From positions 1 to 53,669 of the forward strand of contig RZZN01000028.1 in the NCBI GenBank assembly GCA_009929855.1: a stretch of 53,669 nt of DNA. Direction: 5' to 3'. Each line of letters opens with the position of its first letter. The stretch's first letter is position 1. The notes beneath the pieces are model-generated. The model did no database searches and was not told the origin of the DNA. It was given only the letters and a program-made list of their open reading frames with translations. Source of the stretch: Gammaproteobacteria bacterium. Lineage in GTDB: Bacteria > Pseudomonadota > Gammaproteobacteria > Chromatiales > Chromatiaceae. Shown here piece by piece: positions 39,566 through 48,015 of this stretch. The position numbers and the translations under genes were made by a program.

Positions 39566-40483
39566 TCAGACGGCCCGTGAGCGCGCGCGCTGCTCGAGTG
39601 CGCGGATGAGGCTCAGATGGATCTCGTCATCGGTCCGGACCGGGAGCAGGACGATCCCCAGCCGGTGCGCGACCGCTTGCAACATGGCGCGTCGCTCCTC
39701 CCAGGCCTGCCGATAGGCGCGGCGCGCCGTCGGGTCGTCGGTGTCGATCTCGATCAGGGTGCCGTCGGTTCCGGTGAAGGTTGCGATCCCCATCGCCGGG
39801 ATCTCCCAGTCGGCCGAATCGTCCACTGGGATCAGGGCGACCGAGTTGCGTTGGGTGAGATCGCCCAGGATCGACTCCAAGCCGAGCGCATCTCGGTTGA
39901 AGTCGGCGATGACGAAGACCAGCGAGCCGGTGGGCAGACCCGAGGTCGCGCGCCGCAGCGCGCCACCGAGACAGTCGATCGAGGGGTCGAGCTCGGCTCC
40001 TGGCTCGGTGAGCGTGCGCAGCAGCTGCCAGAGTGCGCGACGTCCGCGCGAGGGCCGAAAATGGCGCAGACCGGCAAGCGGGTCGCCGAAGACCAGACCG
40101 CCGACGCGGTCGTTGAGCCGGCTCGCGGCCCAGCCGATCAAGGCGGCGGCACGCGCCGCCTGCACCGACTTGAAGGTGCCGCGTGTGCCAAAGCCCATGT
40201 GTGGACCCTTGTCGACGCAGAGCACGACTGAGCGCTCGCGTTCCTCGCGGAAGATCTTCATGTGCGGGTCGTTGGTGCGTGCCGTGACCTTCCAATCCAT
40301 GTAGCGGATGTCGTCGCCCTCGCGATATTCGCGCACCTCCTCGAAATTGACGCCGGCGCCGCGAAAGACCGAGGCATAGAGCCCGGCGAAGGTCGAGTTG
40401 ACCAGGTGGTGCGACGGCAGACCCAAGGTATGGGCCTGATGACGCAGCTCCAGCAGGTCGTCCAGGCGGGGGTAGAGACTCAT
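39566..40483 (-). CDS. DUF58 protein of Bat operon
   Basis: The protein has 305 residues, soluble. Conserved parts are FRGAGVNFEEVREYREGDD, IRYMDWKVTART and KIFREERERSVVLCVDKG. The VWA-like fold shows DKGPH where a MIDAS DxSxS would be, so metal binding is doubtful, as in many DUF58 members. Located 25 bases after moxR, it likely bridges the ATPase and the VWA membrane proteins. Confidence 0.93.
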   Translation of the reverse strand: MSLYPRLDDLLELRHQAHTLGLPSHHLVNSTFAGLYASVFRGAGVNFEEVREYREGDDIRYMDWKVTARTNDPHMKIFREERERSVVLCVDKGPHMGFGTRGTFKSVQAARAAALIGWAASRLNDRVGGLVFGDPLAGLRHFRPSRGRRALWQLLRTLTEPGAELDPSIDCLGGALRRATSGLPTGSLVFVIADFNRDALGLESILGDLTQRNSVALIPVDDSADWEIPAMGIATFTGTDGTLIEIDTDDPTARRAYRQAWEERRAMLQAVAHRLGIVLLPVRTDDEIHLSLIRALEQRARSRAV

Positions 40484-40508
40484 CGCGCGGCGCTCGTCCG
40501 GGCGGTGC

Positions 40509-41465
40509 TCAGGGGATCGCCACCAGGGTCAGCAGGCGGTTGACGAAGGTGTCGGTCGTGATCCCCTCGGCCTCGGCCTCGAAGGTGAGCAGCAGACGAT
40601 GGCGCAGGATCTCGGGCACGACGGCCTGGATGTGATGCGGCGCGACAAAGTCGTCCCCGTCCAGCCAGGCGCGGGCGCGGGCGCAGCGGGCCACCGCGAT
40701 ACTGGCGCGTGGGGAGGCGCCGAAGCGGCACCAGCGCCCAAGGTCGGTGTCGTAGCGTGCTGGGTGCCGGGTCGCCTGGACGAGGTCGACGATGTAGTGG
40801 TGCAGCTTGGGATCCAGATAGAGCGCGGCCACGTCGCGGCGCATCGCGAACAGCTCTGACTGGGGCAGGCGCTTGATCGGCGGTGCCTCGGGCACCGTCT
40901 GATGCTGAGCGTCGAGCTCGAGGATCCTCAGCTCTTCCTCGCGGCTTGGATAGGTGACCACGGCCTGCATCAAGAAGCGGTCGAGCTGTGCCTCGGGCAG
41001 GTGATAGGTCCCCTCTTGCTCGACCGGGTTCTGGGTGGCCAGCACCATGAAGAGTCGGGGCAGCGGATAGGTTTTCTGACCCACCGTGATCTGATGCTCG
41101 GCCATCGCCTCGAGCAGGGCCGATTGCACCTTGGCGGGTGCGCGGTTGACCTCGTCGGCGAGCAGGATGTTGTGGAAGAGTGGTCCAGGGCGGAATTCGA
41201 ACTCACCCTTTTCATGCCGATAGATGTCGGTGCCGATGAGGTCGGAGGGCAACAGATCCGGGGTGAATTGAATGCGGTGGAAGTCACACTCCAGGGCCTC
41301 GGCGAGTGCCTTCACGGCGGTCGTTTTGGCCAGACCCGGCATGCCCTCGACCAGGAGATGCCCGTCGCTGAGCAGACAGATCAGCATGCTGTCGATGAAG
41401 GACGCCTGGCCGATGATTCGGGAGGCGATATGGTCGCGAACGGGCTTGAGGTCGGTTGGCGTCAT
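40509..41465 (-). CDS. MoxR-type AAA+ ATPase of Bat operon
   Basis: The protein has 318 residues. Walker A is GMPGLAKT (41-48), Walker B LLADEVNRAP (D104, E105), and ATQNPVEQEGTYHLPEAQLD follows, all classical MoxR. It is the first gene of the seven-gene Bat operon. The ATG at 41465 starts the conserved part; no good ribosome binding site is seen, and ATGs at 41525 and 41519 are alternatives. Confidence 0.95.
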   Translation of the reverse strand: MTPTDLKPVRDHIASRIIGQASFIDSMLICLLSDGHLLVEGMPGLAKTTAVKALAEALECDFHRIQFTPDLLPSDLIGTDIYRHEKGEFEFRPGPLFHNILLADEVNRAPAKVQSALLEAMAEHQITVGQKTYPLPRLFMVLATQNPVEQEGTYHLPEAQLDRFLMQAVVTYPSREEELRILELDAQHQTVPEAPPIKRLPQSELFAMRRDVAALYLDPKLHHYIVDLVQATRHPARYDTDLGRWCRFGASPRASIAVARCARARAWLDGDDFVAPHHIQAVVPEILRHRLLLTFEAEAEGITTDTFVNRLLTLVAIP

Positions 41466-41714
41466 GCGCGTATGCGTCCGGTCCGGGGCTGATTGGATGA
41501 GGGTCACGGCCGCCAACATGCGCATCGAGTGGCCGTTGATGATTGGCTATGCTGGACTTTTTCCGAGGTGAGTGCAAGTTTCAGTGGCCCTCAGCCGCGG
41601 CAGGGCTTCGCGCGGTCGGGGTGCCGCGGGAGCCTCGGCGTGGGTTTGCTGACAGCGGCTGACCTGCTGGGATCCTGGTCACCCAAACCCCGCCTGAGCA
41701 TGGGTGCTGGGTGG

Positions 41715-44255
41715 TCACTCGGCCGACTCGATCACCACCTGCCAATGCGTGTCGAGACGCAACCGGCACGGCCCGGGCCTATCGGTGTCCTGGGCGAGTC
41801 CCACGATGATCCCGGTGCGACCCTGCTCGATCAGCGCCTGGATGTCGGTCTCCGCCAGGGGGATCCCAGCGTGGCTCTTCCAGATCACGAAATCGCAGCC
41901 TTCGCGGTAGCGGTTGCAGCCGAAGCCGCGGCGTCCCTCGATGATCCGACCCTGACCGCATTTGGGGCAGGGCGGTGACTGCTCGCGCAGCGAGGGGTGC
42001 GCGGCTGGGGTGTCTGCTTGGTGCTCGGTGCTGAAGTCCAGCGTGACCTTGCCGGTCGCGTCGAGTCGGAGCGCGGCGCTGAATGGTTTGCCCGTCTTGG
42101 AGACGAAGCCGGCCAGACGCGGCAGACATCCCTGCTCCAGCAGTGCGCGCACCTGCTCCTCGCTCAATTCGAGACCGGCGATGGTCTTCCAGATGGTCAG
42201 ACCGCAGCCTTCGCGATAGCGGTTGCATCCAAAGGCGCGAGCGCTCTCGGTGACCTCGCCCTGCCGACAGATGGGGCATCGACCGAGCGTGCGTGCCGGG
42301 GTCTCGCGGGTGCGGGCGCGCTGCCCCCCTGCGCGGCCGCGTCGAGCGCCGGCGCGCGCGGGCCGGCCTTGGCGCTCGGCGGCGACCTGTTCGGCCGACA
42401 AGGCTGGCCCGTGCGCGATCACTGGCAGCAGCTCGTCGAGAAAGGTCAGGATGTCGCGGTAGAAGATGGCCTCGTCCAATTCGCCCTGCTCGATGTCCTT
42501 GAGCCGCTGCTCCCACTCGGCGGTGAGGGCGGGGCTGCACAGTGGCGCGGCGACCAGTCCGATCAGCGCGATCCCCTTGGGGGTGGCATGCAGCTGCTTG
42601 CGCTGGCGCTCGACATAGCCGGCGCGGATCAGCTTTTCGATGATCTCGGCACGGGTCGCCGGGGTGCCCAGACCGCAGGACTTCATGACCGCCGCCAGGG
42701 CGTCGTCCGCGATCTCGCGCCCGGCGCCCTTCATGGCGGCCAGGAGGCTTGCGTCATCATAATGACGCGGCGGCTGGGTCTCCTTTTCTTGGATCTCGAG
42801 ACGCTCGACCTGCACCTGCTGTCCCTGTGTGAGCGCGGGGAGGATCCCGGTGGGCTCGGCTGAATCGGATCCCATCACGCCGTCGGGGGCGGTGGGGCGT
42901 GCCGCCCTGCCTGCCAACTCGGCGCGTTTCCAGCCCGGCTCCAGTACCCGCGCGCCGCGTGCCAGGAAGCGTGCCTCGCCGATCTCGATCTCGGCGCGCG
43001 TGTCCTCGATCCGTTGGTCGGGCAGGAAGACCGCCACGAACCGGCTCGCGACCAGGTCATAGATGTTGCGCAGTGGGGGCGGGAGCTCAGCCGGTGGCCG
43101 TTTGCCGGTGGGCAGGATGGCATGATGATCGGTCAGTCGGGTGCGATCGACATAGGCCTTGCCGAGCCTGAAACCGCTCGCCAGTCGCGCGCTGGCCTCG
43201 CCAGCGAGCGGGTGGTCCACCCCCTCGAGGAGTCCTGGCAGCGCGGGGAGCATGTCCTCCGAGATGTGGCGGCTTTCTGTTCGTGGATAGCTGATGAGCT
43301 TGTGTGTCTCGTAGAGTGTCTGGGCGAGCTCCAGGACGCGCGCGGCGGTGAAGCCAAAGCGGCGATTGGCGTCACGCTGGAGGCTGGTCAGGTCGTAGAG
43401 TGGCGGCGGGCGCACCGTGCGGATCTTCTGCTCGACCTTGGTCACGATCCCGGTGCGCCGAGGGCTGAGCTCGCGGTGCAGTCGCTCGGCCTCCTCCTTC
43501 CGCTCGATGCGGGTCTCGCCGTCACGCCAATAGCGTGCCTCGAATGCGGCCTGATCGGCCGTGAGCAGGTGTGCGACCAGCTCGTAGTAGAGATGCTTGG
43601 TGAAGTTGGCGATCGCCTGGTCGCGCGTGACGATCATGGCGAGCGTCGGGGTCTGCACCCGTCCGATGGTGCAAAGCACCCGGTTGTGCACGCTGTAGGC
43701 GCGGGTGAGGTTCATGCCGATGAGCCAATCGGCCTGGGCGCGGGCGCGGGCCGCCGCGGCGAGATGGTCGTAGGCCGCGCCTGGGCGCAGGGTCTGGAAT
43801 CCCTCGCGGATCGCCGCGTCGGTCAGGCTGGAGATCCAGAGTCGGTCGAAGGGTTTGTGGCAGTGGGCATGCTGATAGATCAGCCGAAAGATATGCTCGC
43901 CCTCGCGTCCGGCGTCGGTCGCGCAGACGATCCGCTCGGTCTCGGCGGCCGTGAGCAGTGCCTTGATGACCTTGAGTTGCTTGACGGTCTTGGGGTTGGT
44001 CTTGAGCTTCCAGAGCCGCGGGGCCATGGGCAGCTGTGCCATCGACCAACGCCCCGACCAATCGACACCCTGAGTGTCGCCATAATCGTCCGGCTCGGCA
44101 TAATGGACGAGATGGCCGAGTGCCCAGGTCACGCGGTAGCCATTGCCTTCCAGGAAGCCCTCACCTTTGCGGCGGGCGCCGAGCACCCGCGCGATATCGC
44201 GAGCGACGCTGGGTTTTTCGGCGACGATGAGTGTGGACACGCGGGTCTCGCTCAC
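41715..44255 (-). CDS. topB: DNA topoisomerase III
   Basis: The protein has 846 residues. The Toprim domain has VAEKPSVARDIARVLGA and ATDAGREGEH; the catalytic tyrosine sits in LISYPRTESRHISED, followed by the rest of the type IA core. The C-terminus adds two copies of a cysteine-containing module (CPICRQGEV with CNRYREGC, and CPKCGQGRI with CNRYREGC), likely zinc-binding, which makes it longer than the 653-residue E. coli enzyme. It relaxes and decatenates DNA. The gene stands 49 bases after the DMT transporter gene. Confidence 0.95.
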   Translation of the reverse strand: MSETRVSTLIVAEKPSVARDIARVLGARRKGEGFLEGNGYRVTWALGHLVHYAEPDDYGDTQGVDWSGRWSMAQLPMAPRLWKLKTNPKTVKQLKVIKALLTAAETERIVCATDAGREGEHIFRLIYQHAHCHKPFDRLWISSLTDAAIREGFQTLRPGAAYDHLAAAARARAQADWLIGMNLTRAYSVHNRVLCTIGRVQTPTLAMIVTRDQAIANFTKHLYYELVAHLLTADQAAFEARYWRDGETRIERKEEAERLHRELSPRRTGIVTKVEQKIRTVRPPPLYDLTSLQRDANRRFGFTAARVLELAQTLYETHKLISYPRTESRHISEDMLPALPGLLEGVDHPLAGEASARLASGFRLGKAYVDRTRLTDHHAILPTGKRPPAELPPPLRNIYDLVASRFVAVFLPDQRIEDTRAEIEIGEARFLARGARVLEPGWKRAELAGRAARPTAPDGVMGSDSAEPTGILPALTQGQQVQVERLEIQEKETQPPRHYDDASLLAAMKGAGREIADDALAAVMKSCGLGTPATRAEIIEKLIRAGYVERQRKQLHATPKGIALIGLVAAPLCSPALTAEWEQRLKDIEQGELDEAIFYRDILTFLDELLPVIAHGPALSAEQVAAERQGRPARAGARRGRAGGQRARTRETPARTLGRCPICRQGEVTESARAFGCNRYREGCGLTIWKTIAGLELSEEQVRALLEQGCLPRLAGFVSKTGKPFSAALRLDATGKVTLDFSTEHQADTPAAHPSLREQSPPCPKCGQGRIIEGRRGFGCNRYREGCDFVIWKSHAGIPLAETDIQALIEQGRTGIIVGLAQDTDRPGPCRLRLDTHWQVVIESAE

Positions 44256-44304
44256 GGGCTCAGGGACGCGCGCGTCGCCGCGGGGCGCGCTGTCGAGATC
44301 GCGC

Positions 44305-45180
44305 TCACCGCTTCGCCTCTCGACTGAGTCCGTACCAGTTACCGGCGAAGATCACCAGCGCCCCGGCGAGGACCCAGGGATCGAGAATCTCGCCGTAGAC
44401 CAGCGTGCCGACGATAGCGATCAGTGGCAGACGCAGGAAGTCCATGGGCAGCACCAGTGTCGCGTCGGCGTGTTGGAAGGCCTTGGCGATACCCAGGTGC
44501 GCACTGATGCCGGTCGCGGCGGCAACCAGTAGCCAGGGTCCGTCGGACCACTGCGGCGTCTGCCAGAGGAGCAGGGCCGGGATGAGACCGATGACCAGCT
44601 GCATCACCAGCATCCAGAACAGGATGGTGAAGACACTGTCGTGACGTGTCAGTCCCTTGGTCGCGATCAGACTGATCGCGAAGCCGACCGCGGCCGCGAG
44701 CCCGATCAGGATGCCCAGTTCGAGCGGCTGCGCACCCGGACGAGTCATCAACAGGACCCCGACGATCCCCAGCAGCAGTGCGATCAGCCGGCCGCGATTG
44801 AGTCGCTCGCCCAGGAACACCACTGCGAGCAGCGCGGCCCAGACCGGCGTGGTGAACTCCAGTGCGAAGACCAGTGCCAGTGGCAGGATCCCGATGGCCG
44901 TGATCCAGGCGACCTGCCCGCCATAGTGGAAGACGTTGCGCAGCAGATGCAATGCCGGACGTCGGGTGCGGTGGAACCCGGGTGCCAGCCAGAGTGCGAG
45001 CGGGATCAGGAGGGGCAGACCCAGGGCGGTGCGCAAAAATAGGAATTGCACCGGTGACATGCTGTCGAGCAGCTCGCGCGCCGCCACCGCGAGGAGCGCG
45101 AACGAGCTCAGTGCCACCCCCATCCAGGCCGCGGCATGCAGGAGGCGGGTTGCGGCGTGGGCGGCGGGCGGAGTGCTCAT
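44305..45180 (-). CDS. DMT-family transporter (two EamA domains)
   Basis: The protein has 291 residues. About ten hydrophobic helices form two EamA repeats; a typical segment is FLRTALGLPLLIPLALWL and the second repeat ends LVIFAGNWYGLSRE. Such proteins export small metabolites such as amino acids or nucleosides; the substrate is unknown. The start is ATG 45180, 32 codons inside the longest frame, where the hydrophobic sequence begins. It follows pyrD by about 100 bases. Confidence 0.9.
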   Translation of the reverse strand: MSTPPAAHAATRLLHAAAWMGVALSSFALLAVAARELLDSMSPVQFLFLRTALGLPLLIPLALWLAPGFHRTRRPALHLLRNVFHYGGQVAWITAIGILPLALVFALEFTTPVWAALLAVVFLGERLNRGRLIALLLGIVGVLLMTRPGAQPLELGILIGLAAAVGFAISLIATKGLTRHDSVFTILFWMLVMQLVIGLIPALLLWQTPQWSDGPWLLVAAATGISAHLGIAKAFQHADATLVLPMDFLRLPLIAIVGTLVYGEILDPWVLAGALVIFAGNWYGLSREAKR

Positions 45181-45283
45181 GCCCCGCTGCCCCCCGCTGT
45201 CGAGTGTGCTGGGATCACCAGGCGCTGCCGCGATCGCATGAAGATCAGCATCCGCGCATGCAGGCGCGCGTGGCACGCGCTGC

Positions 45284-46327
45284 TCACGTCGTCAGCTCAT
45301 GCAGCACGCGGCGCACGAATCCAGGTCCGTGATAGATGAGTCCGGTGTAGACCTGGATCAGGTCGGCCCCGGCGGCCAGCTTGGCGGCGGCCCCGGCCGG
45401 GTCCATGACGCCGCCCACGCCGATGAGCACAGGATCCGGGCCGAGCGCCTCCCTGACCAGGCGCAGCAGCTCGGTGCTGCGTGCCAGGATGGGGCGCCCC
45501 GACAGCCCCCCGCTCAGACCCTCGGTTGGACTCTTGAGTCCATCGAAACGGATGCTGGTATTGGTGAGGATCAGACCGGCGCAGCCGGCGCTCAGCGCCG
45601 CGCGCGCGCAGGCGATGGCGTCCTCGTCGGCGAGGTCGGGGGCCAGCTTGAGCAGAAGCGGCTTGGGCTGGCTGAGACGCTGATTGGGCCCCTGGATGGC
45701 CTCGACGATGCGCATGACCTCGTCCACGCGCTGCAGGTCGCGCAGGCCGGGTGTATTTGGGCTGGAGATGTTCACGACCACATAGTCGGCAAATTGGCCA
45801 AGCTGCTCGAAGCCGCGCCGATAGTCGTTGGCGGCCTCCTCGGGCGGCGTCACCTTGGATTTGCCCAGATTGACACCCAAGGGAACCTGCAGGATGTTCC
45901 GCGCGCGCAGTCGGGCAAGTCGTGCCGCCGCCGCGTCGGCCCCGCCATTGTTGAAGCCCATCCGATTGATCAGCGCGCCATCGGCCGGCAGCCGAAACAG
46001 ACGTGGTTTGGGATTGCCCGGTTGCGCCAGTGCAGTGATGGTTCCAACCTCGATGAAACCGAAGCCGAGCGCCTGCCAGGCCGGCACCGCGATCGCGTCC
46101 TTGTCCAGCCCGGCGGCGAGACCGATGGGGTTGGGAAAGCGCAGACCCATGTGCTCGCGCGCCAGCGCCGGCGCGCGCGCGATGTCCCGCGCCTTCAGTG
46201 TCCCGTCGAACAGTGCCGACCAGCGCGCCAGCAGGGCCAGGGTCAGGTCGTGCGCCCGCTCCGGGTCGAGCCGAAAGGCCAGTGCCCGCGCCCAGCGCCA
46301 GGCTCCGGTGGTGTCCTCGATACTCAT
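45284..46327 (-). CDS. pyrD: Dihydroorotate dehydrogenase, class 2 (quinone-dependent)
   Basis: The protein has 347 residues, close to the usual 336. It has the membrane-associating N-terminal helix (FRLDPERAHDLTLALLARW) of class 2 enzymes, FMN-site segments GLAAGLDKDA and VGVNLGKSK-like PLGVNLGKSK, and the catalytic serine region VVNISSPNTPGLRDLQ. It oxidises dihydroorotate to orotate with quinone. Start: ATG 46327 with GAGG 4 bases upstream; an ATG nine bases upstream is possible. It is divergent from hemF. Confidence 0.96.
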   Translation of the reverse strand: MSIEDTTGAWRWARALAFRLDPERAHDLTLALLARWSALFDGTLKARDIARAPALAREHMGLRFPNPIGLAAGLDKDAIAVPAWQALGFGFIEVGTITALAQPGNPKPRLFRLPADGALINRMGFNNGGADAAAARLARLRARNILQVPLGVNLGKSKVTPPEEAANDYRRGFEQLGQFADYVVVNISSPNTPGLRDLQRVDEVMRIVEAIQGPNQRLSQPKPLLLKLAPDLADEDAIACARAALSAGCAGLILTNTSIRFDGLKSPTEGLSGGLSGRPILARSTELLRLVREALGPDPVLIGVGGVMDPAGAAAKLAAGADLIQVYTGLIYHGPGFVRRVLHELTT

Positions 46328-46546
46328 AGGCCTCATCCAATCGGTTGCAGTCATCAGGTCGGCGCCCGCGGGAGGCTTGGCGCTGACAGTGCGAATCATA
46401 CGCCTGATGGTTCCAGGCGAGGTCGCCAGCAGCTCGAGTGATCAGCAATCAAGCGGTCGTCACCCCGGTCTCTCACTCGGACGGCGGATTTGGTTAGTAT
46501 CCGGTCCTGAGAGGTTTCATCGAGGCTACCCGTGAGGGACTCATCC

Positions 46547-47470
46547 ATGTTCGATCGACCCGATGCCGAGGCCGTCAAAGCCTATCTTCTTGATCTGCAA
46601 GACCAGATCTGCGAGACCCTGCGCAAGACCGACGGCGGCGGTGATTTTCGCGAGGATCGTTGGGAGCGCCCCGGCGGTGGTGGCGGACGCACGCGCATCA
46701 TGCAGGATGGCGGTGTCTTCGAGCGCGGCGGCATCAATTTCTCGCATGTCTTCGGCGCGGCCTTGCCGCCGACCGCCAGTGCGAGTCGGCCCGAGCTTGC
46801 CGGGCGCGCCTTCCAGGCGATGGGTGTGTCGCTGGTGGTGCATCCACGCAATCCCTATGTCCCAACCTCGCACATGAACGTGCGCTTCTTCATGGCTGAA
46901 AAGCCGGATGCCGATCCAGTCTGGTGGTTCGGCGGTGGCTTCGATCTGACGCCCTATTATGGATTCGAGGAGGATGTGATGCACTGGCATCGCACCGCGC
47001 GCGCCGCCTGCCAGCCGTTCGGCGAGGAGGTCTATCCGCGCTACAAGGCGTGGTGCGACCGCTACTTCCATCTGAAGCATCGCGACGAGCCGCGCGGTGT
47101 GGGCGGGCTCTTCTTCGACGATCTGAGTGAGGGTGGATTCGCGCGGAGTTTCGAGGTCATGCGCAGTGTCGCCGAGCACTATCTACCCGGCTATCTCCCC
47201 ATCGTCGAGCGTCGCCGGGCGACGCCCTTCGGCGAGCGCGAGCGCGCCTTTCAGAAGGTTCGGCGTGGTCGCTATGTCGAGTTCAACCTGGTCTACGATC
47301 GCGGCACGCTGTTCGGTCTGCAATCGGGCGGACGGACCGAGTCGATCCTGATGTCGCTGCCGCCCGAGGTGAGCTGGCGCTATGAGGATCGTCCCGCCCC
47401 CGGGACGCCCGAGGCCGAGCTCTATACCCGTTTTCTCGTGCCGCGCGACTGGCTTGCCGAGGAGTCTTGA
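46547..47470 (+). CDS. hemF: Oxygen-dependent coproporphyrinogen III oxidase
   Basis: The protein has 307 residues, matching the family. Landmarks: [46 protein letters not shown] and [20 protein letters not shown]. It converts coproporphyrinogen III to protoporphyrinogen IX with O2. ATG 46547 is preferred with GAGGGA 8 bases upstream; a GTG at 46532 would add five residues. Its stop is 2 bases from the stop of the opposing antitoxin-like gene. Confidence 0.96.
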   Translation: MFDRPDAEAVKAYLLDLQDQICETLRKTDGGGDFREDRWERPGGGGGRTRIMQDGGVFERGGINFSHVFGAALPPTASASRPELAGRAFQAMGVSLVVHPRNPYVPTSHMNVRFFMAEKPDADPVWWFGGGFDLTPYYGFEEDVMHWHRTARAACQPFGEEVYPRYKAWCDRYFHLKHRDEPRGVGGLFFDDLSEGGFARSFEVMRSVAEHYLPGYLPIVERRRATPFGERERAFQKVRRGRYVEFNLVYDRGTLFGLQSGGRTESILMSLPPEVSWRYEDRPAPGTPEAELYTRFLVPRDWLAEES

Positions 47471-47472
47471 GA

Positions 47473-47889
47473 TCAGCGGTTGCCGTATTCGGCCTTGGAG
47501 CCGGTCAGATCCCAGGCGAAGGTGCAATCGAGATGTGAGAGCACCGAGATCAGACCACTCTCGCCATCCTCGACCATGACCGCGACTGGCGTACGCTTGT
47601 TGAAGTGCTTGTTGCCACGCTTCACCCAGAGATGGCGCATCTCCGGATTGCGTGGGAAGTAGGTGTGCAGCGAGTCCTCGATCCGCACCAGATAGGCCAG
47701 ACGCCGGTTGACACGCGGATCATCGGGGAAGCAATCGTCCTCACGATAGCGCGAGAGGTTGCGGGCCTTGATGGTCTCGGGCAATTGCAGCAGCCTCAGG
47801 ATGTCGCTGGCGGCAAGGTTCCAGCCTTCGAGGAGGTTCATGACGCGGCGCGTCAGTGCGCAACGCTCTTGCAGTGTCAACTCGGACAT
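47473..47889 (-). CDS. MbcA/ParS/Xre antitoxin-like protein (DUF2384), no toxin partner seen
   Basis: The protein has 138 residues. The N-terminal half is helical (ALTRRVMNLLEGWNLAASDI, then LLQLPETI). The second half matches the DUF2384 toxin-binding domain: NRRLAYLVRIEDSLHTYFP, MRHLWVKRGNKHFNKRTPVAVM and LSHLD. No RES- or other toxin gene lies next to it; hemF is opposite and spoT is 126 bases upstream. It may be an orphan antitoxin or a regulator derived from one. Confidence 0.75.
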   Translation of the reverse strand: MSELTLQERCALTRRVMNLLEGWNLAASDILRLLQLPETIKARNLSRYREDDCFPDDPRVNRRLAYLVRIEDSLHTYFPRNPEMRHLWVKRGNKHFNKRTPVAVMVEDGESGLISVLSHLDCTFAWDLTGSKAEYGNR

Positions 47890-48015
47890 GGCTCGGGTCT
47901 CGTCGTGAGTGGCGCTCGGTGACCGCAGGGGCCGCGGGATCCGCGCGATCGCATGCTTGACCGCTTTGCGCGGCTTTAGCCGATGTGGCGTCGCCAGGTC
48001 GCGGTTGCAACCGGG

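Noticed and set aside
45299-46441. 380-codon plus-strand open frame
   Set aside because: Antisense to pyrD, whose catalytic and FMN motifs are intact.
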